DNA of 64,000 nucleotides, taken from NCBI GenBank assembly GCA_016713645.1, contig JADJOU010000016.1, positions 1-64,000 of the forward strand, read 5' to 3'. How positions within the stretch are numbered: position 1 is the first letter of the stretch; the number at the start of each line of letters is the position of its first letter. The stretch is from Bacteroidota bacterium (GTDB lineage Bacteria > Bacteroidota > Bacteroidia > Chitinophagales > JADJOU01). Below are positions 8,275-17,595 of this stretch, one piece after another. Below the pieces are notes generated by a model. It ran no database searches, was not told the DNA's origin, and worked only from the letters and a program-made list of their open reading frames with translations. A program made the position numbers and the translations under genes.

Positions 8275-9540
8275 TTACATCTGCAGCAATGCCTCTACAG
8301 GATCTTGCCCGATGAGCATTTTTTCTGGATTCTCTAGGAAGTCTTTCACGGTTACTAAGAAGCCGACTGATTCTTTTCCATCGATGATTCTATGGTCATA
8401 AGATAATGCAACATACATCATCGGTCTCACGACTATTGCGCCATTGACGACCATCGGTCTATCTTGAATTTTATGCATGCCCAAGATAGCAGATTGCGGT
8501 GGATTGATAATCGGGGTGCTCATCAAGGATCCAAATACACCGCCATTGGTGATGGTAAATGTTCCACCTTGCATATCGTCCATCGAAAGTGAACCATCTC
8601 TTCCCTTGCCCGCCAATCTTCCCACTTCTTTTTCAATCTCTGCCATGGAGAGCGATTCTGCATTTCGAATCACTGGCACGACCAATCCCTTAGGCGTAGA
8701 TACAGCAATTGAAATATCTGCATAATCGTGGTAGATGAATTCTCCTTTGTCTACGTCGATATAGGCATTCACATCGGGATATTTCATGAGAGCCAAACTG
8801 CAAGCCTTTGTGAAGAAACTCATAAAGCCCAAATTGACGCCGTGTTTCTCTTTGAATTTATCTTTGAATTTAGCGCGAATGTCCATGATAGGCTGCATAT
8901 CCACTTCGTTGAATGTGGTGAGCATGGCCGTTGAATTCTTGGCATGCACGAGTCGCTCAGAAATCGTCTTTCTAATACGCGACATTTTCTTTCCCTCTTC
9001 TGTTCTTGCAAATGCAGGCTTTTGTTGAATCATTCCCTTGTATGCATCTTGCATGGTCGCAGTGCCATTCTGAATCGCTTCCAATACATCTTGTTTGGTG
9101 ATTCTTCCATCTTTGCCACTTGCCGCAACTTTATTGGCATCTAATTTATTTTCTGCAATCAATTTATGTGCCGCCGGACTTTGAACCCCGCTGGCATATG
9201 TTTTTGCAGCGACTTCTTTCTCCGCTGCTATTGGTTTCTTAACCTCTTCTTTCACTTCCTTTTTTGGCGCTTCTGCCACTGGAGTTTGATTCGCAGGTGC
9301 TGCCGCCGCTGTATCAATTTTTGCAAATAACACCACCAACAAGTACATCATCTCCTTCGCTGACGACGAGTTGAACGGTTCCCGCTTTTCTGCAAATATC
9401 TCTTGACTCGCTTTATCTGTTTCCACTTCGCAAAGAGGCTGATCGATGATGACATAATCGCCATTCTTTACCATCCACTTTCCTAAGGTCACTTCTGAAA
9501 TTGATTCTGCTAAATTCGGTATTTTTACTTCTAGTATCAT
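8275..9540 (-). CDS. odhB: 2-oxoglutarate dehydrogenase E2 (dihydrolipoyl succinyltransferase), 421 aa
   Basis: E2 of the 2-oxoglutarate dehydrogenase complex transfers succinyl groups to CoA in the TCA cycle. The order is an N-terminal lipoyl domain (about 1-78, lipoyl lysine in VETDKAS at about 39-45), an Ala/Pro/Lys-rich linker, a peripheral-subunit-binding segment near SPAAHKLIAEN, and the acyltransferase domain from about 185 with the catalytic stretch SYDHRIIDG near 395. One oddity: residues 53-73 (REPFNSSSAKEM...) do not fit a lipoyl domain. Shifting frame restores AGTVQLVVSEGDDVLVGGVI; a base is missing near 9384 and one is extra in the T5 run at 9318-9322. The E3 partner lpd is at 62467-63867; E1 is not in the window. 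Confidence 0.93.
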   Translation of the reverse strand: MILEVKIPNLAESISEVTLGKWMVKNGDYVIIDQPLCEVETDKASQEIFAEKREPFNSSSAKEMMYLLVVLFAKIDTAAAAPANQTPVAEAPKKEVKEEVKKPIAAEKEVAAKTYASGVQSPAAHKLIAENKLDANKVAASGKDGRITKQDVLEAIQNGTATMQDAYKGMIQQKPAFARTEEGKKMSRIRKTISERLVHAKNSTAMLTTFNEVDMQPIMDIRAKFKDKFKEKHGVNLGFMSFFTKACSLALMKYPDVNAYIDVDKGEFIYHDYADISIAVSTPKGLVVPVIRNAESLSMAEIEKEVGRLAGKGRDGSLSMDDMQGGTFTITNGGVFGSLMSTPIINPPQSAILGMHKIQDRPMVVNGAIVVRPMMYVALSYDHRIIDGKESVGFLVTVKDFLENPEKMLIGQDPVEALLQM

Positions 9541-9559
9541 TTGTCCTATTAAAAGGTTG

Positions 9560-9567
9560 CAAAACTA
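9560..9567 (-). promoter_or_regulatory. Candidate -7 element of odhB
   Basis: On the minus strand this reads TAGTTTTG, matching TAnnTTTG, 19 bp upstream of the odhB ATG. No convincing -33 TTTG was seen. Confidence 0.4.
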
Positions 9568-9632
9568 GTCTAAAATTGCATTTTCACGCAGAAAAATACG
9601 AGGCCATTTAGGGTTAAATCCGCCCTAAAACA

Positions 9633-9661
9633 AAAATGGACAGAAATAATCTGTCCATTTT
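9633..9661 (-). terminator. Intrinsic terminator after the META-domain gene
   Basis: AAAATGGACAGA at 9633-9644 and its perfect complement at 9650-9661 form a 12-bp stem with a 5-nt loop. On the minus strand the stem is followed by a T-rich run (TTTTTGTTTT). It lies downstream of the gene ending at 9707. Confidence 0.75.
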
Positions 9662-9706
9662 ACTTGTCTTATAAATTTGCTTGAATCCAGCGGGATTTAA
9701 CAGGCG

Positions 9707-10402
9707 CTATTTTTTCTCGATAAATTCAGCGAGAATATTTCTTTTGTTATCCATTAAGACCAATTTCGTGTCTTTGTTCTCAATATAAGCAGTGGTTAAT
9801 ATAGCCTTTCTGAATTGAGATTCGACCTCTCCACGCTTATCCATGCATGCCATTTTGGTCATCATCATGCCCGTAAAACTGCAACTATCGTATTCAATTT
9901 TGCAATTTGATTTGAATCGATTGCATCCCGTAGATCCCTCCAGTCTGCCTTGTACAAATTTGATATACGGATCTAATTTATCCCCGCTAAAAGTGAAATT
10001 ATTCAATTTAGTGATTCTGAATGTGCGGGTATTGAGCACAAAGTCCAATGGGACTATTTCCTTAATCGTCTTTTTGTCCTTCTCATTCAAAAGGAATTGA
10101 GGCGTTGATTTAGAGCGCTCGATGATTTTCAAAAGTGAATAGGCTTTTGCTCCAGGTGTAGGCTCTTCAATCACTACCTGCACAAAATAAACGAAGCCCT
10201 CGTAATAAATTAATCCGTTAATTTCAGCATCTAGGTATTCCCAATTATTGCTGTCCTTCTTCTTAATGATGAAACATTTTTTATTTGCATTGTCCTTACA
10301 TGGCAATTGCTTGCTATCAATTAACCATTCTTGAATAGTCTGGGCTTGAATACTGCTTGAAAAGCCGAGGAATAATAAAAATAGATATAAGTTGAATTTC
10401 AT
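9707..10402 (-). CDS. DUF4377/META-domain secreted protein, 231 aa
   Basis: Start taken at MKFNLYLFLLFLGFSSSIQA (ATG 10402), which is a good signal peptide; an ATG eight codons upstream is also possible. Residues about 25-110 resemble DUF4377 (IQEWLIDSKQLPC, W..LDAEINGLIYYEGFVY). Residues about 140-225 resemble a META/HslJ domain, with the characteristic STGCNRF and MTKMACMDK motifs. META proteins are usually periplasmic or lipoproteins of unclear stress-related role. The gene is single, with a terminator downstream at 9633-9661. Confidence 0.75.
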   Translation of the reverse strand: MKFNLYLFLLFLGFSSSIQAQTIQEWLIDSKQLPCKDNANKKCFIIKKKDSNNWEYLDAEINGLIYYEGFVYFVQVVIEEPTPGAKAYSLLKIIERSKSTPQFLLNEKDKKTIKEIVPLDFVLNTRTFRITKLNNFTFSGDKLDPYIKFVQGRLEGSTGCNRFKSNCKIEYDSCSFTGMMMTKMACMDKRGEVESQFRKAILTTAYIENKDTKLVLMDNKRNILAEFIEKK

Positions 10403-10505
10403 AAAAAGTGGATAATAAATATGCAATTTAATACAAATATTTTAGATTGTCAAATATTTTTTAAAAAAAATATCGATAGCATCGCGGATTCGCAATCCCT
10501 TTCGA

Positions 10506-11399
10506 TTAGCGCCCTTTCTTCAAAATATCACTCCAACCAAAGACATCTTTGATTATCTGTGTCGTTCTGCTAATAGGGTCTTTGCGTATTTTTCTCTCCT
10601 CTTCTGCCAATACTAAAAACAAGCCATCAATCGCTTTAGTGGTCACGTATTCAGAGAGGTTGGTATTGATTTTCTGCGTTCCAAAGGGAATGGCATTATA
10701 GGCTGTCATGGCCGATCCCCAGTATTTCGTAGCATCCACTTTATCCAAGTTTGATTGTACTAATGGCTGAAATCGCTGCTGCAAAGATACCCCGACGGTT
10801 TTTCTCAAATATTGGGTGGCTGCATCATCGCCGCCTGTGACGATATTGACGGCATCCATAATACTCATCTGTTTGATGGCACTGATAAATATCGGCTTTG
10901 CTTCTTTCGCTGACGCTTCTGCTGCTCTATTCACGCTCAAGAGGAAGTCGTCGCAGACTTTTCCCATGCCGATTGACCGCAAGGTCGTTTCCACTTGCTT
11001 AGCTTCCGGGGGGAACAAAATCTTAATCAAGGCATTTCCAAAGAAACCATCCAAAGAACCCAATCGGTCAGAGGCATTGCTAAATCCGACTTCCAAAGCG
11101 CTTTTCAAGCCATCGGCCATCAATTGATTGGAGGGTTGAGTTGTATTTGTTGTAGTCGTTGTCGTAGCAGGCGTGGAAGGCGTTCTCCCAGTGCCATTCT
11201 CTGTTGTAGTTGTTGGTGTTGGTGTTGACGTTCCCGGACTGGTAGTGCTCGCACCCGATCTATCTGAAGTAGACGCCGGTGTTGCAGTCGTGCTCTTTTT
11301 GGTGATTGTCTTCTTCGTTTTTTTCTTTTTGGTTTGCGCTGAAGTATCTAGCGCATAAATTGAGAAGATTAAGCTGAGAATAAGTAATGTTTTGTTCAT
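10506..11399 (-). CDS. DUF4197 domain protein, 297 aa
   Basis: A signal peptide (about 1-21) is followed by a Lys- and then Thr/Pro/Ser-rich low-complexity linker (about 22-90) and a DUF4197 domain from about 95 to the end (GLKSALEVGFSNASDRLG, FLLSVNRAAEASAKEAKPIF, TKAIDGLFLVLAEEE). DUF4197 proteins are exported and of unknown function. The low-complexity linker is unusually long. The gene is divergent from the histidine kinase at 11487. Confidence 0.8.
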   Translation of the reverse strand: MNKTLLILSLIFSIYALDTSAQTKKKKTKKTITKKSTTATPASTSDRSGASTTSPGTSTPTPTTTTENGTGRTPSTPATTTTTTNTTQPSNQLMADGLKSALEVGFSNASDRLGSLDGFFGNALIKILFPPEAKQVETTLRSIGMGKVCDDFLLSVNRAAEASAKEAKPIFISAIKQMSIMDAVNIVTGGDDAATQYLRKTVGVSLQQRFQPLVQSNLDKVDATKYWGSAMTAYNAIPFGTQKINTNLSEYVTTKAIDGLFLVLAEEERKIRKDPISRTTQIIKDVFGWSDILKKGR

Positions 11400-11486
11400 A
11401 GTAGTTGATTTATATCCAAGGTCATTTCAATTGACAAGCCAAAATAAACTAAAATTTGTTATAATCTCTTCCAAAGAATTAATTTT

Positions 11487-12521
11487 GTGCACAAGATGCT
11501 CCAACTCACACAGAATAAAATTGCCTTTTACATTGCCTTTTCAGCATTTTTAGCGGGATTAATTTTTTTAACCATCTTCTTCTATTTATTTCCAACAATG
11601 TCTCGTTGGTTATTTATTCTTCCATTTCTAGTGGGAATTGTAAGTTTTATCAGCAATAAGATTTTGGTGGAATCTTTTATGTACAGCAAAATCAAGACGC
11701 TATACAATGCGATATTAAGTGTAAAGAAAACAGAGAATGTAGATATCAAAAACCCCAATCTCATGGAGATTGAGTACAAAGTAGAACAATACACCAAGAA
11801 TCAAGCACAGGAAATTGAGACGCTCAAAAAAATGGAAACCTATAGAAGGGAGTTTTTGGGCAATGTCTCCCATGAATTGAAGACACCCATATTCAATATA
11901 CAGGGTTATTTGGAAACGCTCTTGGATGGCGGGATTGAAGACCCTGAGATCAACTATAAATTTTTGAAAAAAGCCAATGACAATGTTGAGCGAATTTCAA
12001 AAATTGTCGAAGATTTGGTATTCATTTCGCTCTCTGAATCAGGTCAATTAAAATTGAAAAAGGAAGTGTTCAATATTTTTGCCCTTGTACAAAAAGTCTA
12101 TGGCGACCTAGAAGACGAGACAAAAAAGAAGCAAATTAAATTGAGTTTTGAAAATAATATTTATCAAAATATTCCAGTGCTAGCAGATGAATCAAGGATA
12201 TATCAGGTATTGCACAATTTAATTCAAAATGCCATCAAATATTGTCCCAGCGGAACCAAAGTGAAGACTTCATTCAGCGATATAGGCAACCATATTTTGG
12301 TGGAGATCAATGATAATGGAGATGGAATCGCCGAAGAGCATTTACCGCATTTATACGAGCGATTTTATCGCACAGATCACTCTCGCAATCGCTCAGAAGG
12401 AGGAACAGGCTTGGGACTCGCCATTGTCAAGCACATTATTGAATCACACGGACAAACGGTCTCTGTTCGATCTAAGGTTGGAAAAGGAACGGTATTTAGT
12501 TTTACCTTAGGCAAGCCATAA
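11487..12521 (+). CDS. Sensor histidine kinase, 344 aa
   Basis: Two N-terminal transmembrane segments (about 12-65) precede a short linker. The HisKA dimerisation box is at about 124-140 (NVSHELKTP, with the phosphorylated His) and the HATPase_c domain at about 225-342 (N-box LIQNAIKYCP, G1 NDNGDGI, G2 GGTGLGLAIVKH). The start may be GTG 11487 or ATG 11496. The layout resembles PhoR-type sensors without an obvious sensory domain. No response regulator is adjacent, so its partner is elsewhere. It converges on infB. Confidence 0.9.
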   Translation: MHKMLQLTQNKIAFYIAFSAFLAGLIFLTIFFYLFPTMSRWLFILPFLVGIVSFISNKILVESFMYSKIKTLYNAILSVKKTENVDIKNPNLMEIEYKVEQYTKNQAQEIETLKKMETYRREFLGNVSHELKTPIFNIQGYLETLLDGGIEDPEINYKFLKKANDNVERISKIVEDLVFISLSESGQLKLKKEVFNIFALVQKVYGDLEDETKKKQIKLSFENNIYQNIPVLADESRIYQVLHNLIQNAIKYCPSGTKVKTSFSDIGNHILVEINDNGDGIAEEHLPHLYERFYRTDHSRNRSEGGTGLGLAIVKHIIESHGQTVSVRSKVGKGTVFSFTLGKP

Positions 12522-12583
12522 AGATTGATGTCTATGAGACAAACAAATCTTCTTGTAGATAAAAGAATTCCGCAATTGATTTA

Positions 12584-15415
12584 CTAAAGCTTTCTCTTCA
12601 CTTCAGTCTGCTCGTATGCTTCGATGATATCGCCCACTTGGATATCGTTGTAGTTTTTGATATTCAAACCGCAATCTTGGCCTTTTTGAACTTCTTTTAC
12701 GTCGTCTTTGTAACGCTTCAAAGATTCTAACTCGCCATTGAAAGTAACGATGCCCTCTCTGATGACACGTATTTTCGATTTATTCGTGACCTTGCCATCC
12801 AAGACATAACATCCCGCAATGGTTCCCACTTTAGTGATTTTGAATACTTCTTTGATTTCGATATTCCCCACGATTTTTTCTTCAATCGTCGGCTCGAGCA
12901 TTCCCTCCATCGCAGATCGAATTTCATCGATAACTTGATAGATGACAGAATACAATCGGATATCGATGCTCTCTTTCTCTGCGAGAATCTTCGCTTGTCC
13001 GTTCGGTCGAACTTGGAAGCCAATGATAATCGCATCAGATGCAGAAGCCAACAAGACGTCAGATTCTGTGATAGGACCAACTGCTCTATGCAATACAGTG
13101 ACATTGATTTCTGCAGTAGATAATTTCTGCAATGAATCTGTCAAGGCCTCTACTGAACCATCCACGTCTCCTTTGATAATGACATTGAGTTCTTTGAATG
13201 TACCTAATGCCAAACGTCTTCCGATTTCGTCGAGGGTGATATGCTTGCGCGTTCTCATGCCTTGTTCGCGTTCTAACTGCGCTCTCTTAGAAGCCAATTG
13301 CTTCGCCTCTTGTTCGTCTTCAAATTCTTTGAAACGCTCACCTGCTGAAGGCGCGCCATTCAATCCCAATATTTGCACAGGTTCCCCTGGGTATACTTTT
13401 TTCTTCTTGATACCATTGTGGTCATACATGGCTTTGATATTGCCAAAATAAGAACCCGCTACGATGAAGTCTCCGACATTCAATGTTCCACCTTCAACCA
13501 ATACTGTAGCAACATAACCACGACCTTTATCGAGGGATGCTTCAATTACAGCACCAACAGATAATTTATTTGGATTGGCTTTCAATTCCAACATATCCGA
13601 TTCGAGCAAAATCTTCTCGAGCAAATCATCAATACCCATCCCCTTTTTAGCAGAGATTTCTTGTTCTTGGTATTTTCCACCCCAACTCTCCACTAAGAGA
13701 TTCATCTCAGCCAATTGACTTCTGACCCCTTCTGGATTGGCCCCTGGCTTATCCATTTTATTGAAGGCAAATATCATCGGCACGTTTGCAGATTGTGCAT
13801 GACTAATCGCTTCACGCGTCTGTGGCATCACTTTGTCGTCCGCCGCAATCACGATGATGGCGATATCCGTCAATTTGGCTCCACGCGCTCTCATCGCTGT
13901 AAAGGCCTCGTGACCTGGAGTATCTAAGAATGTAATTTTTCTATTTTGTTTAGGAACCAATACATCGTATGCTCCGATGTGCTGGGTGATTCCTCCTGAT
14001 TCTTTTTTCACGACATTTGTCTCGCGAATATAATCGAGCAAGGAAGTCTTACCGTGATCGACGTGACCCATGATGGTGACGATTGGAGGACGCGGCAATA
14101 AATCTTCTGGATTGTCCACTTCATCTTCAAATTTCGTACTGTCTTCGAGTGAAATAAACGATACAGAGAATCCAAATTCAGATGCCACCAATTCGATGAC
14201 TTCTGCATCTAAACGCTGATTGATCGATACAATCACCCCAATGCTCATACAAGATTTGATCACCTCAATGGCTGATATATTCATCAGAGATGCCAATTCA
14301 CTTACAGAGATAAACTCTGTCACTTTCAACATCATATCATCCACCAATTCTCTATTGGCTTCAGCCTTTTCGGCCATATCCGCTCGCTTGCCTCTTCTGA
14401 TTTTCTGACGAGAATTCTTTGAACTCTGATCGGCGATAGCCGCTTTGGTTCGCTTGATTTTCTCATCAATCTCCTTCTGCGTAATTCCCAATTGACCAGG
14501 AACTGGCTTCACAGGATCGCCTTTCTTAAACGGCGTATCTCTTTTGAAATTCGGCCTTTCCTTTGGCTTATTTTCTAGCTTAATTCTATTGTTAACGGTA
14601 CCCGGTGTATTCGGTCCTGTTGCGATTCTCTTGCGCTTCTTCTTCTCATCGCGCTCTTCCTTAGTTCTATCTCTATCGTCTTTCGGAACATCCTTGAGAT
14701 CGATTTTTCCCATTTGTTTGAGACCAACGACTTTCTGATATTTCGTTTCGACATGCTCTACAACGACTTCTTCAACCGCTGGCTTCACTTCTTCCGCTAC
14801 CGGCGCTGGTGTTACGATTTCTACCTTTTCTTCAAAAGGCAATTCAGCTGGCGTTTCTTTGGTTGTCTTCTTAGGTTTCTCAACCTTGGTTGGCTTGATT
14901 TCCTCTTTGACTTTTTTCTTGTCGTCAGAATCAATATCCACTTTGCCCACAATTTTTGGACCGATGAGCTTGGTCTTAGTCGTCTCTATTTTTTCAACTT
15001 CAGGTGATTCGGCTTCTTTCTTTTTAGACTTTGCTCCAGGAATTTCAACTACTGGAATTTCCTCTTTTACAGGGACTTCCTTCGCGACTTCTTCCACTTT
15101 GACCTCTTCTTTCTTTACTTCTGCCTTCTTCGTCTTTGCAGCAGCTGCTTTCGTAGCTTCAGCAATGGACATTTCCTCGTCTCGATCCAATTCTTTTCGA
15201 GATTGGCCAAGAGAAATTTGATCAGCCTCTTCCTTGAGATACAAATCCTCGCGATACTCCTTGATGAGCAATGTATACATCTGCTCGTCAATTTTCGCGT
15301 TTGGACTATTTTCAATTTCTATCTTCTTTGACTTTAAGAAATCAAAAATGGTGTCTTTGCTGACATTAAAATAAGTTGCTGCTTGCGCTAGCCTTGTTGG
15401 TCTTTTATCCGACAT
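12584..15415 (-). CDS. infB: Translation initiation factor IF-2, 943 aa
   Basis: IF-2 is the GTPase that places initiator tRNA on the 30S subunit. A long charged Glu/Lys/Val-rich N-terminal region (about 60-340) precedes the GTPase domain, with G1 GHVDHGKT at about 446, DTPGHE near 498 and NKMD near 550. Domains II, III and IV follow to the end (EQTEVKRKL). The frame is intact. It is the last gene of rimP-nusA-infB, 61 bp after nusA; large ORFs on the opposite strand here are shadows. Confidence 0.96.
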   Translation of the reverse strand: MSDKRPTRLAQAATYFNVSKDTIFDFLKSKKIEIENSPNAKIDEQMYTLLIKEYREDLYLKEEADQISLGQSRKELDRDEEMSIAEATKAAAAKTKKAEVKKEEVKVEEVAKEVPVKEEIPVVEIPGAKSKKKEAESPEVEKIETTKTKLIGPKIVGKVDIDSDDKKKVKEEIKPTKVEKPKKTTKETPAELPFEEKVEIVTPAPVAEEVKPAVEEVVVEHVETKYQKVVGLKQMGKIDLKDVPKDDRDRTKEERDEKKKRKRIATGPNTPGTVNNRIKLENKPKERPNFKRDTPFKKGDPVKPVPGQLGITQKEIDEKIKRTKAAIADQSSKNSRQKIRRGKRADMAEKAEANRELVDDMMLKVTEFISVSELASLMNISAIEVIKSCMSIGVIVSINQRLDAEVIELVASEFGFSVSFISLEDSTKFEDEVDNPEDLLPRPPIVTIMGHVDHGKTSLLDYIRETNVVKKESGGITQHIGAYDVLVPKQNRKITFLDTPGHEAFTAMRARGAKLTDIAIIVIAADDKVMPQTREAISHAQSANVPMIFAFNKMDKPGANPEGVRSQLAEMNLLVESWGGKYQEQEISAKKGMGIDDLLEKILLESDMLELKANPNKLSVGAVIEASLDKGRGYVATVLVEGGTLNVGDFIVAGSYFGNIKAMYDHNGIKKKKVYPGEPVQILGLNGAPSAGERFKEFEDEQEAKQLASKRAQLEREQGMRTRKHITLDEIGRRLALGTFKELNVIIKGDVDGSVEALTDSLQKLSTAEINVTVLHRAVGPITESDVLLASASDAIIIGFQVRPNGQAKILAEKESIDIRLYSVIYQVIDEIRSAMEGMLEPTIEEKIVGNIEIKEVFKITKVGTIAGCYVLDGKVTNKSKIRVIREGIVTFNGELESLKRYKDDVKEVQKGQDCGLNIKNYNDIQVGDIIEAYEQTEVKRKL

Positions 15416-15476
15416 AATGTCAAATTTGTAGCTGTTTTACCAGGTACAATTTATTTATTGTTTAATTTTTAAAATA

Positions 15477-16716
15477 CTAATTACCCTCAAATTCCTCTTT
15501 CAAGACATTCAATACATCGTCTATTGTCTCTTCTTCCAAGTCACTTCTTCTGACCAATTCATCTCTGCTCAATGCCAATACACTTCTAGCTGTATCACAT
15601 CCGATCAATTTCAATTCATCGATGATCCACTGCTCGATTTCATCGCTGAATTCATCCAAGTCGATATCCTCTTCTTCATCATCGATATCTCTAAATACAT
15701 CAATTTGGTAGCCAACGAGCTTACTTGCCAATTTGATATTCTGTCCACCTTTTCCAATGGCCATACTCACTTGATCAGGCTCTAAGAAAACCTTCACGCG
15801 CTTTGTATCTTCATTAATTTCCACAGAATTGATTATTGCTGGTGCCAATGAACGTTGAATAAACAAAGGTAAGTTATTCGTATAATTGATGACGTCAATA
15901 TTTTCATTTTTCAATTCGCGCACGATTCCGTGAATTCTAGATCCTTTGACACCCACACAAGCACCAATTGGGTCAATGCGCTCGTCATAAGACTCTACAG
16001 CCACTTTTGCTTTTTCTCCTGGTTCGCGAACGATTTTCTTAATGGCAATCAAACCATCAAAATCTCTGGAACTTCCAATTCCAATAATTTCGCTAAGAAC
16101 GATGGATCCGTTCTCGACAAGATAATCTTTGGATTGCTATTTCTAATATCAACTTCCTTGATAATTGCTTTAACGGTATCACCTTTCTTGAAGAAATCAC
16201 TTCTGATTTGCTCTTTCTTCGGCAAAATCAATTCGTTGTTTTCATCATCGACAATCAACAATTCTTTTTCCAAACTTGGTAAACTTCACCTGTAATAATA
16301 TCACCCACTCTATCTTTATATTTGCGATAGACTTCGTCTTTTTCCAATTCAGAAATACGCGCTTGAAGGGTTTGCTTAGCTGCCAATACACTTCTTCTTC
16401 CAAAGAAATCCATTTTCACTTCTTCGTAGGTCTCTTCACCCACATCAAAAGTGCTATCAATTTTCAATGCGTCTGTAATGCCGATTTGCGCCACTGGATT
16501 TTCTACCGTGCCATCTTCAACGATTTCTCTTCGCTGATAAATTTCCAAATCTCCTTTCTCCGTATTTACAATGATATCGAAATTCTCGGTGCTGCCATAT
16601 TTCTTCTTTAACAAGGTAAGGAATACATCTTCCAAGACCTTCATCATGGTAGGTCTATCAATATTTTTAAATTCCTTAAACTCTTGAAACGAGTCTATTA
16701 ATTCAATGCTATTCAT
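15477..16716 (-). CDS. nusA: Transcription termination/antitermination factor NusA (two frameshifts)
   Basis: Three consecutive reading frames together form one NusA. The N-terminal RNA-polymerase-binding domain runs 16716 to about 16265, the S1 domain to about 16060, and the KH domains after that (RIDPIGACVGVKGSRIHGI, SMAIGKGGQNIKLA) with an acidic C-terminal helix-hairpin segment. Adding one base to the T5 run at 16265-16269 and one to the A4 run at 16059-16062 joins the frames exactly (VWKKELLIVDD and PEIFDGLIAIKK). Both lesions are homopolymer deletions in an essential gene, so sequencing error is the likeliest cause. It sits between rimP and infB, the conserved order. Confidence 0.93.
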
Positions 16717-16733
16717 TGGTTGGTCATTTATTT

Positions 16734-17225
16734 TTATTGTTTAAAATTAAATTTTACGATTGCTTTTTTAATATTTGCCAATTCTATATATCGCTGCTCA
16801 ACAGGCAATTCAACTGCCACTGCTTTGCTCTTCTTTGCTGTTTTCTCTTTTTTCTCGATCTCTATGGTGATGCCCAAATCATCTTGTGCCTTCAAAATTC
16901 CCTCTACTTTGGTACCATCATTTAAGAGAATATCCAATTCTTTGCCCATGCGCTTTTGATACTGCTGAGGAACTCGAAGGGGATTGCTCATTCCCGGCGA
17001 AGAAACCTCCAAGGTATAATTGTCTGAGACGCCAGGTTCTTTATCCAATTTGTCCCCCACCAATTTGCTGATTTCTGCACATTGATCAATGGTCACATTC
17101 ACCATCCCATCGACAAAAATCTGCACCTTATTCGCCACCAATTTGACTTCTACTAAAAACAAATTCTCTTCAGCGAGCTTTTCCTTGAGCCAATTTTCAA
17201 TATGTATTTTAATAGATGCCTGCAC
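16734..17225 (-). CDS. rimP: Ribosome maturation factor RimP, 163 aa
   Basis: RimP assists late 30S subunit assembly. The protein has the N-terminal domain (IENWLKEKL, VEVKLVANKVQIFVDG) with the diagnostic YTLEVSSPGMSNPL near residue 85, then the C-terminal SH3-like domain. The start is GTG at 17223-17225. The gene lies 17 bp upstream of nusA in the conserved rimP-nusA-infB operon. A terminator-like hairpin lies in its leader at 17258-17284. Confidence 0.93.
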   Translation of the reverse strand: MQASIKIHIENWLKEKLAEENLFLVEVKLVANKVQIFVDGMVNVTIDQCAEISKLVGDKLDKEPGVSDNYTLEVSSPGMSNPLRVPQQYQKRMGKELDILLNDGTKVEGILKAQDDLGITIEIEKKEKTAKKSKAVAVELPVEQRYIELANIKKAIVKFNFKQ

Positions 17226-17257
17226 CGAATTCTCAATTATTATCCCTTATGAAACAA

Positions 17258-17284
17258 AAAGAGGAAGCATCTCGCTTCCTCTTT
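17258..17284 (-). terminator. Hairpin with T-tract upstream of rimP (leader attenuator or upstream terminator)
   Basis: AAAGAGGAAGC at 17258-17268 and its perfect complement at 17274-17284 form an 11-bp stem with a 5-nt loop. On the minus strand it is followed by TTTTTG. A possible -7 element TATATTCG lies upstream at 17300-17307 (minus), which would place the hairpin inside the rimP leader. If that promoter is not real, this is simply the terminator of the gene ending at 17596. Confidence 0.65.
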
Positions 17285-17364
17285 CACACATTCACGGTGC
17301 GAATATAAACCAATTTTTATTAAAAATCGATGTTTTTTTTCAATTTCTAGCGATTGAGCCAAGT

Positions 17365-17571
17365 CTAGTCCTCGTCCAATGGCCGATTGAGCTCTTTCTG
17401 CATTAAACCCAGATTACGCATTATAAATTCTATTACAAAGCCAATCTGCTGTGATCGGTCGCGTGTCTCGATTTTTCTCCTCAAAATAGGGTAAACTATT
17501 CTATCGTCAAAAAATCTTGTGTGCGCCCTTGCTATCTTTGCATATTGTCTCCTCACTACGAATTCTAACAC
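17365..17571 (-). CDS. Small ORF of doubtful status, 68 aa
   Basis: This Arg-rich ORF (MLEFVVRRQYAKIARAHTRF...) begins 25 bp after the DUF2330 stop. It has no signal peptide and no recognised domain. It lies almost wholly within an inverted-repeat unit (17401-17588), so it may be part of a repeat or a transposase fragment rather than a gene. Confidence 0.2.
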   Translation of the reverse strand: MLEFVVRRQYAKIARAHTRFFDDRIVYPILRRKIETRDRSQQIGFVIEFIMRNLGLMQKELNRPLDED

Positions 17572-17588
17572 GTAATCTGGGTTAAATG
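17401..17588. repeat. Short element bounded by 18-bp inverted repeats
   Basis: CATTAAACCCAGATTACG at 17401-17418 and CGTAATCTGGGTTAAATG at 17571-17588 are inverted repeats matching at 17 of 18 positions. They enclose about 150 bp downstream of the DUF2330 gene. The size and structure suggest a small nonautonomous element. Confidence 0.5.
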
Positions 17589-17595
17589 AATCAGC

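Noticed and set aside
12942..13451. A 169-codon ORF on the plus strand across infB
   Set aside because: It lies antisense to the intact, unmistakable IF-2 frame, has no recognisable domain, and is a shadow produced by infB codon use.
14859..15221. A 120-codon plus-strand ORF antisense to the infB N-terminus
   Set aside because: Its Ser/Thr/Phe-rich composition mirrors the Glu/Lys/Val-rich linker of IF-2; it is a shadow ORF.
15477..16716. Programmed frameshifting in nusA
   Set aside because: The two sites are plain homopolymer deletions without slippery heptamers or downstream structure, and similar indels affect many unrelated genes here.
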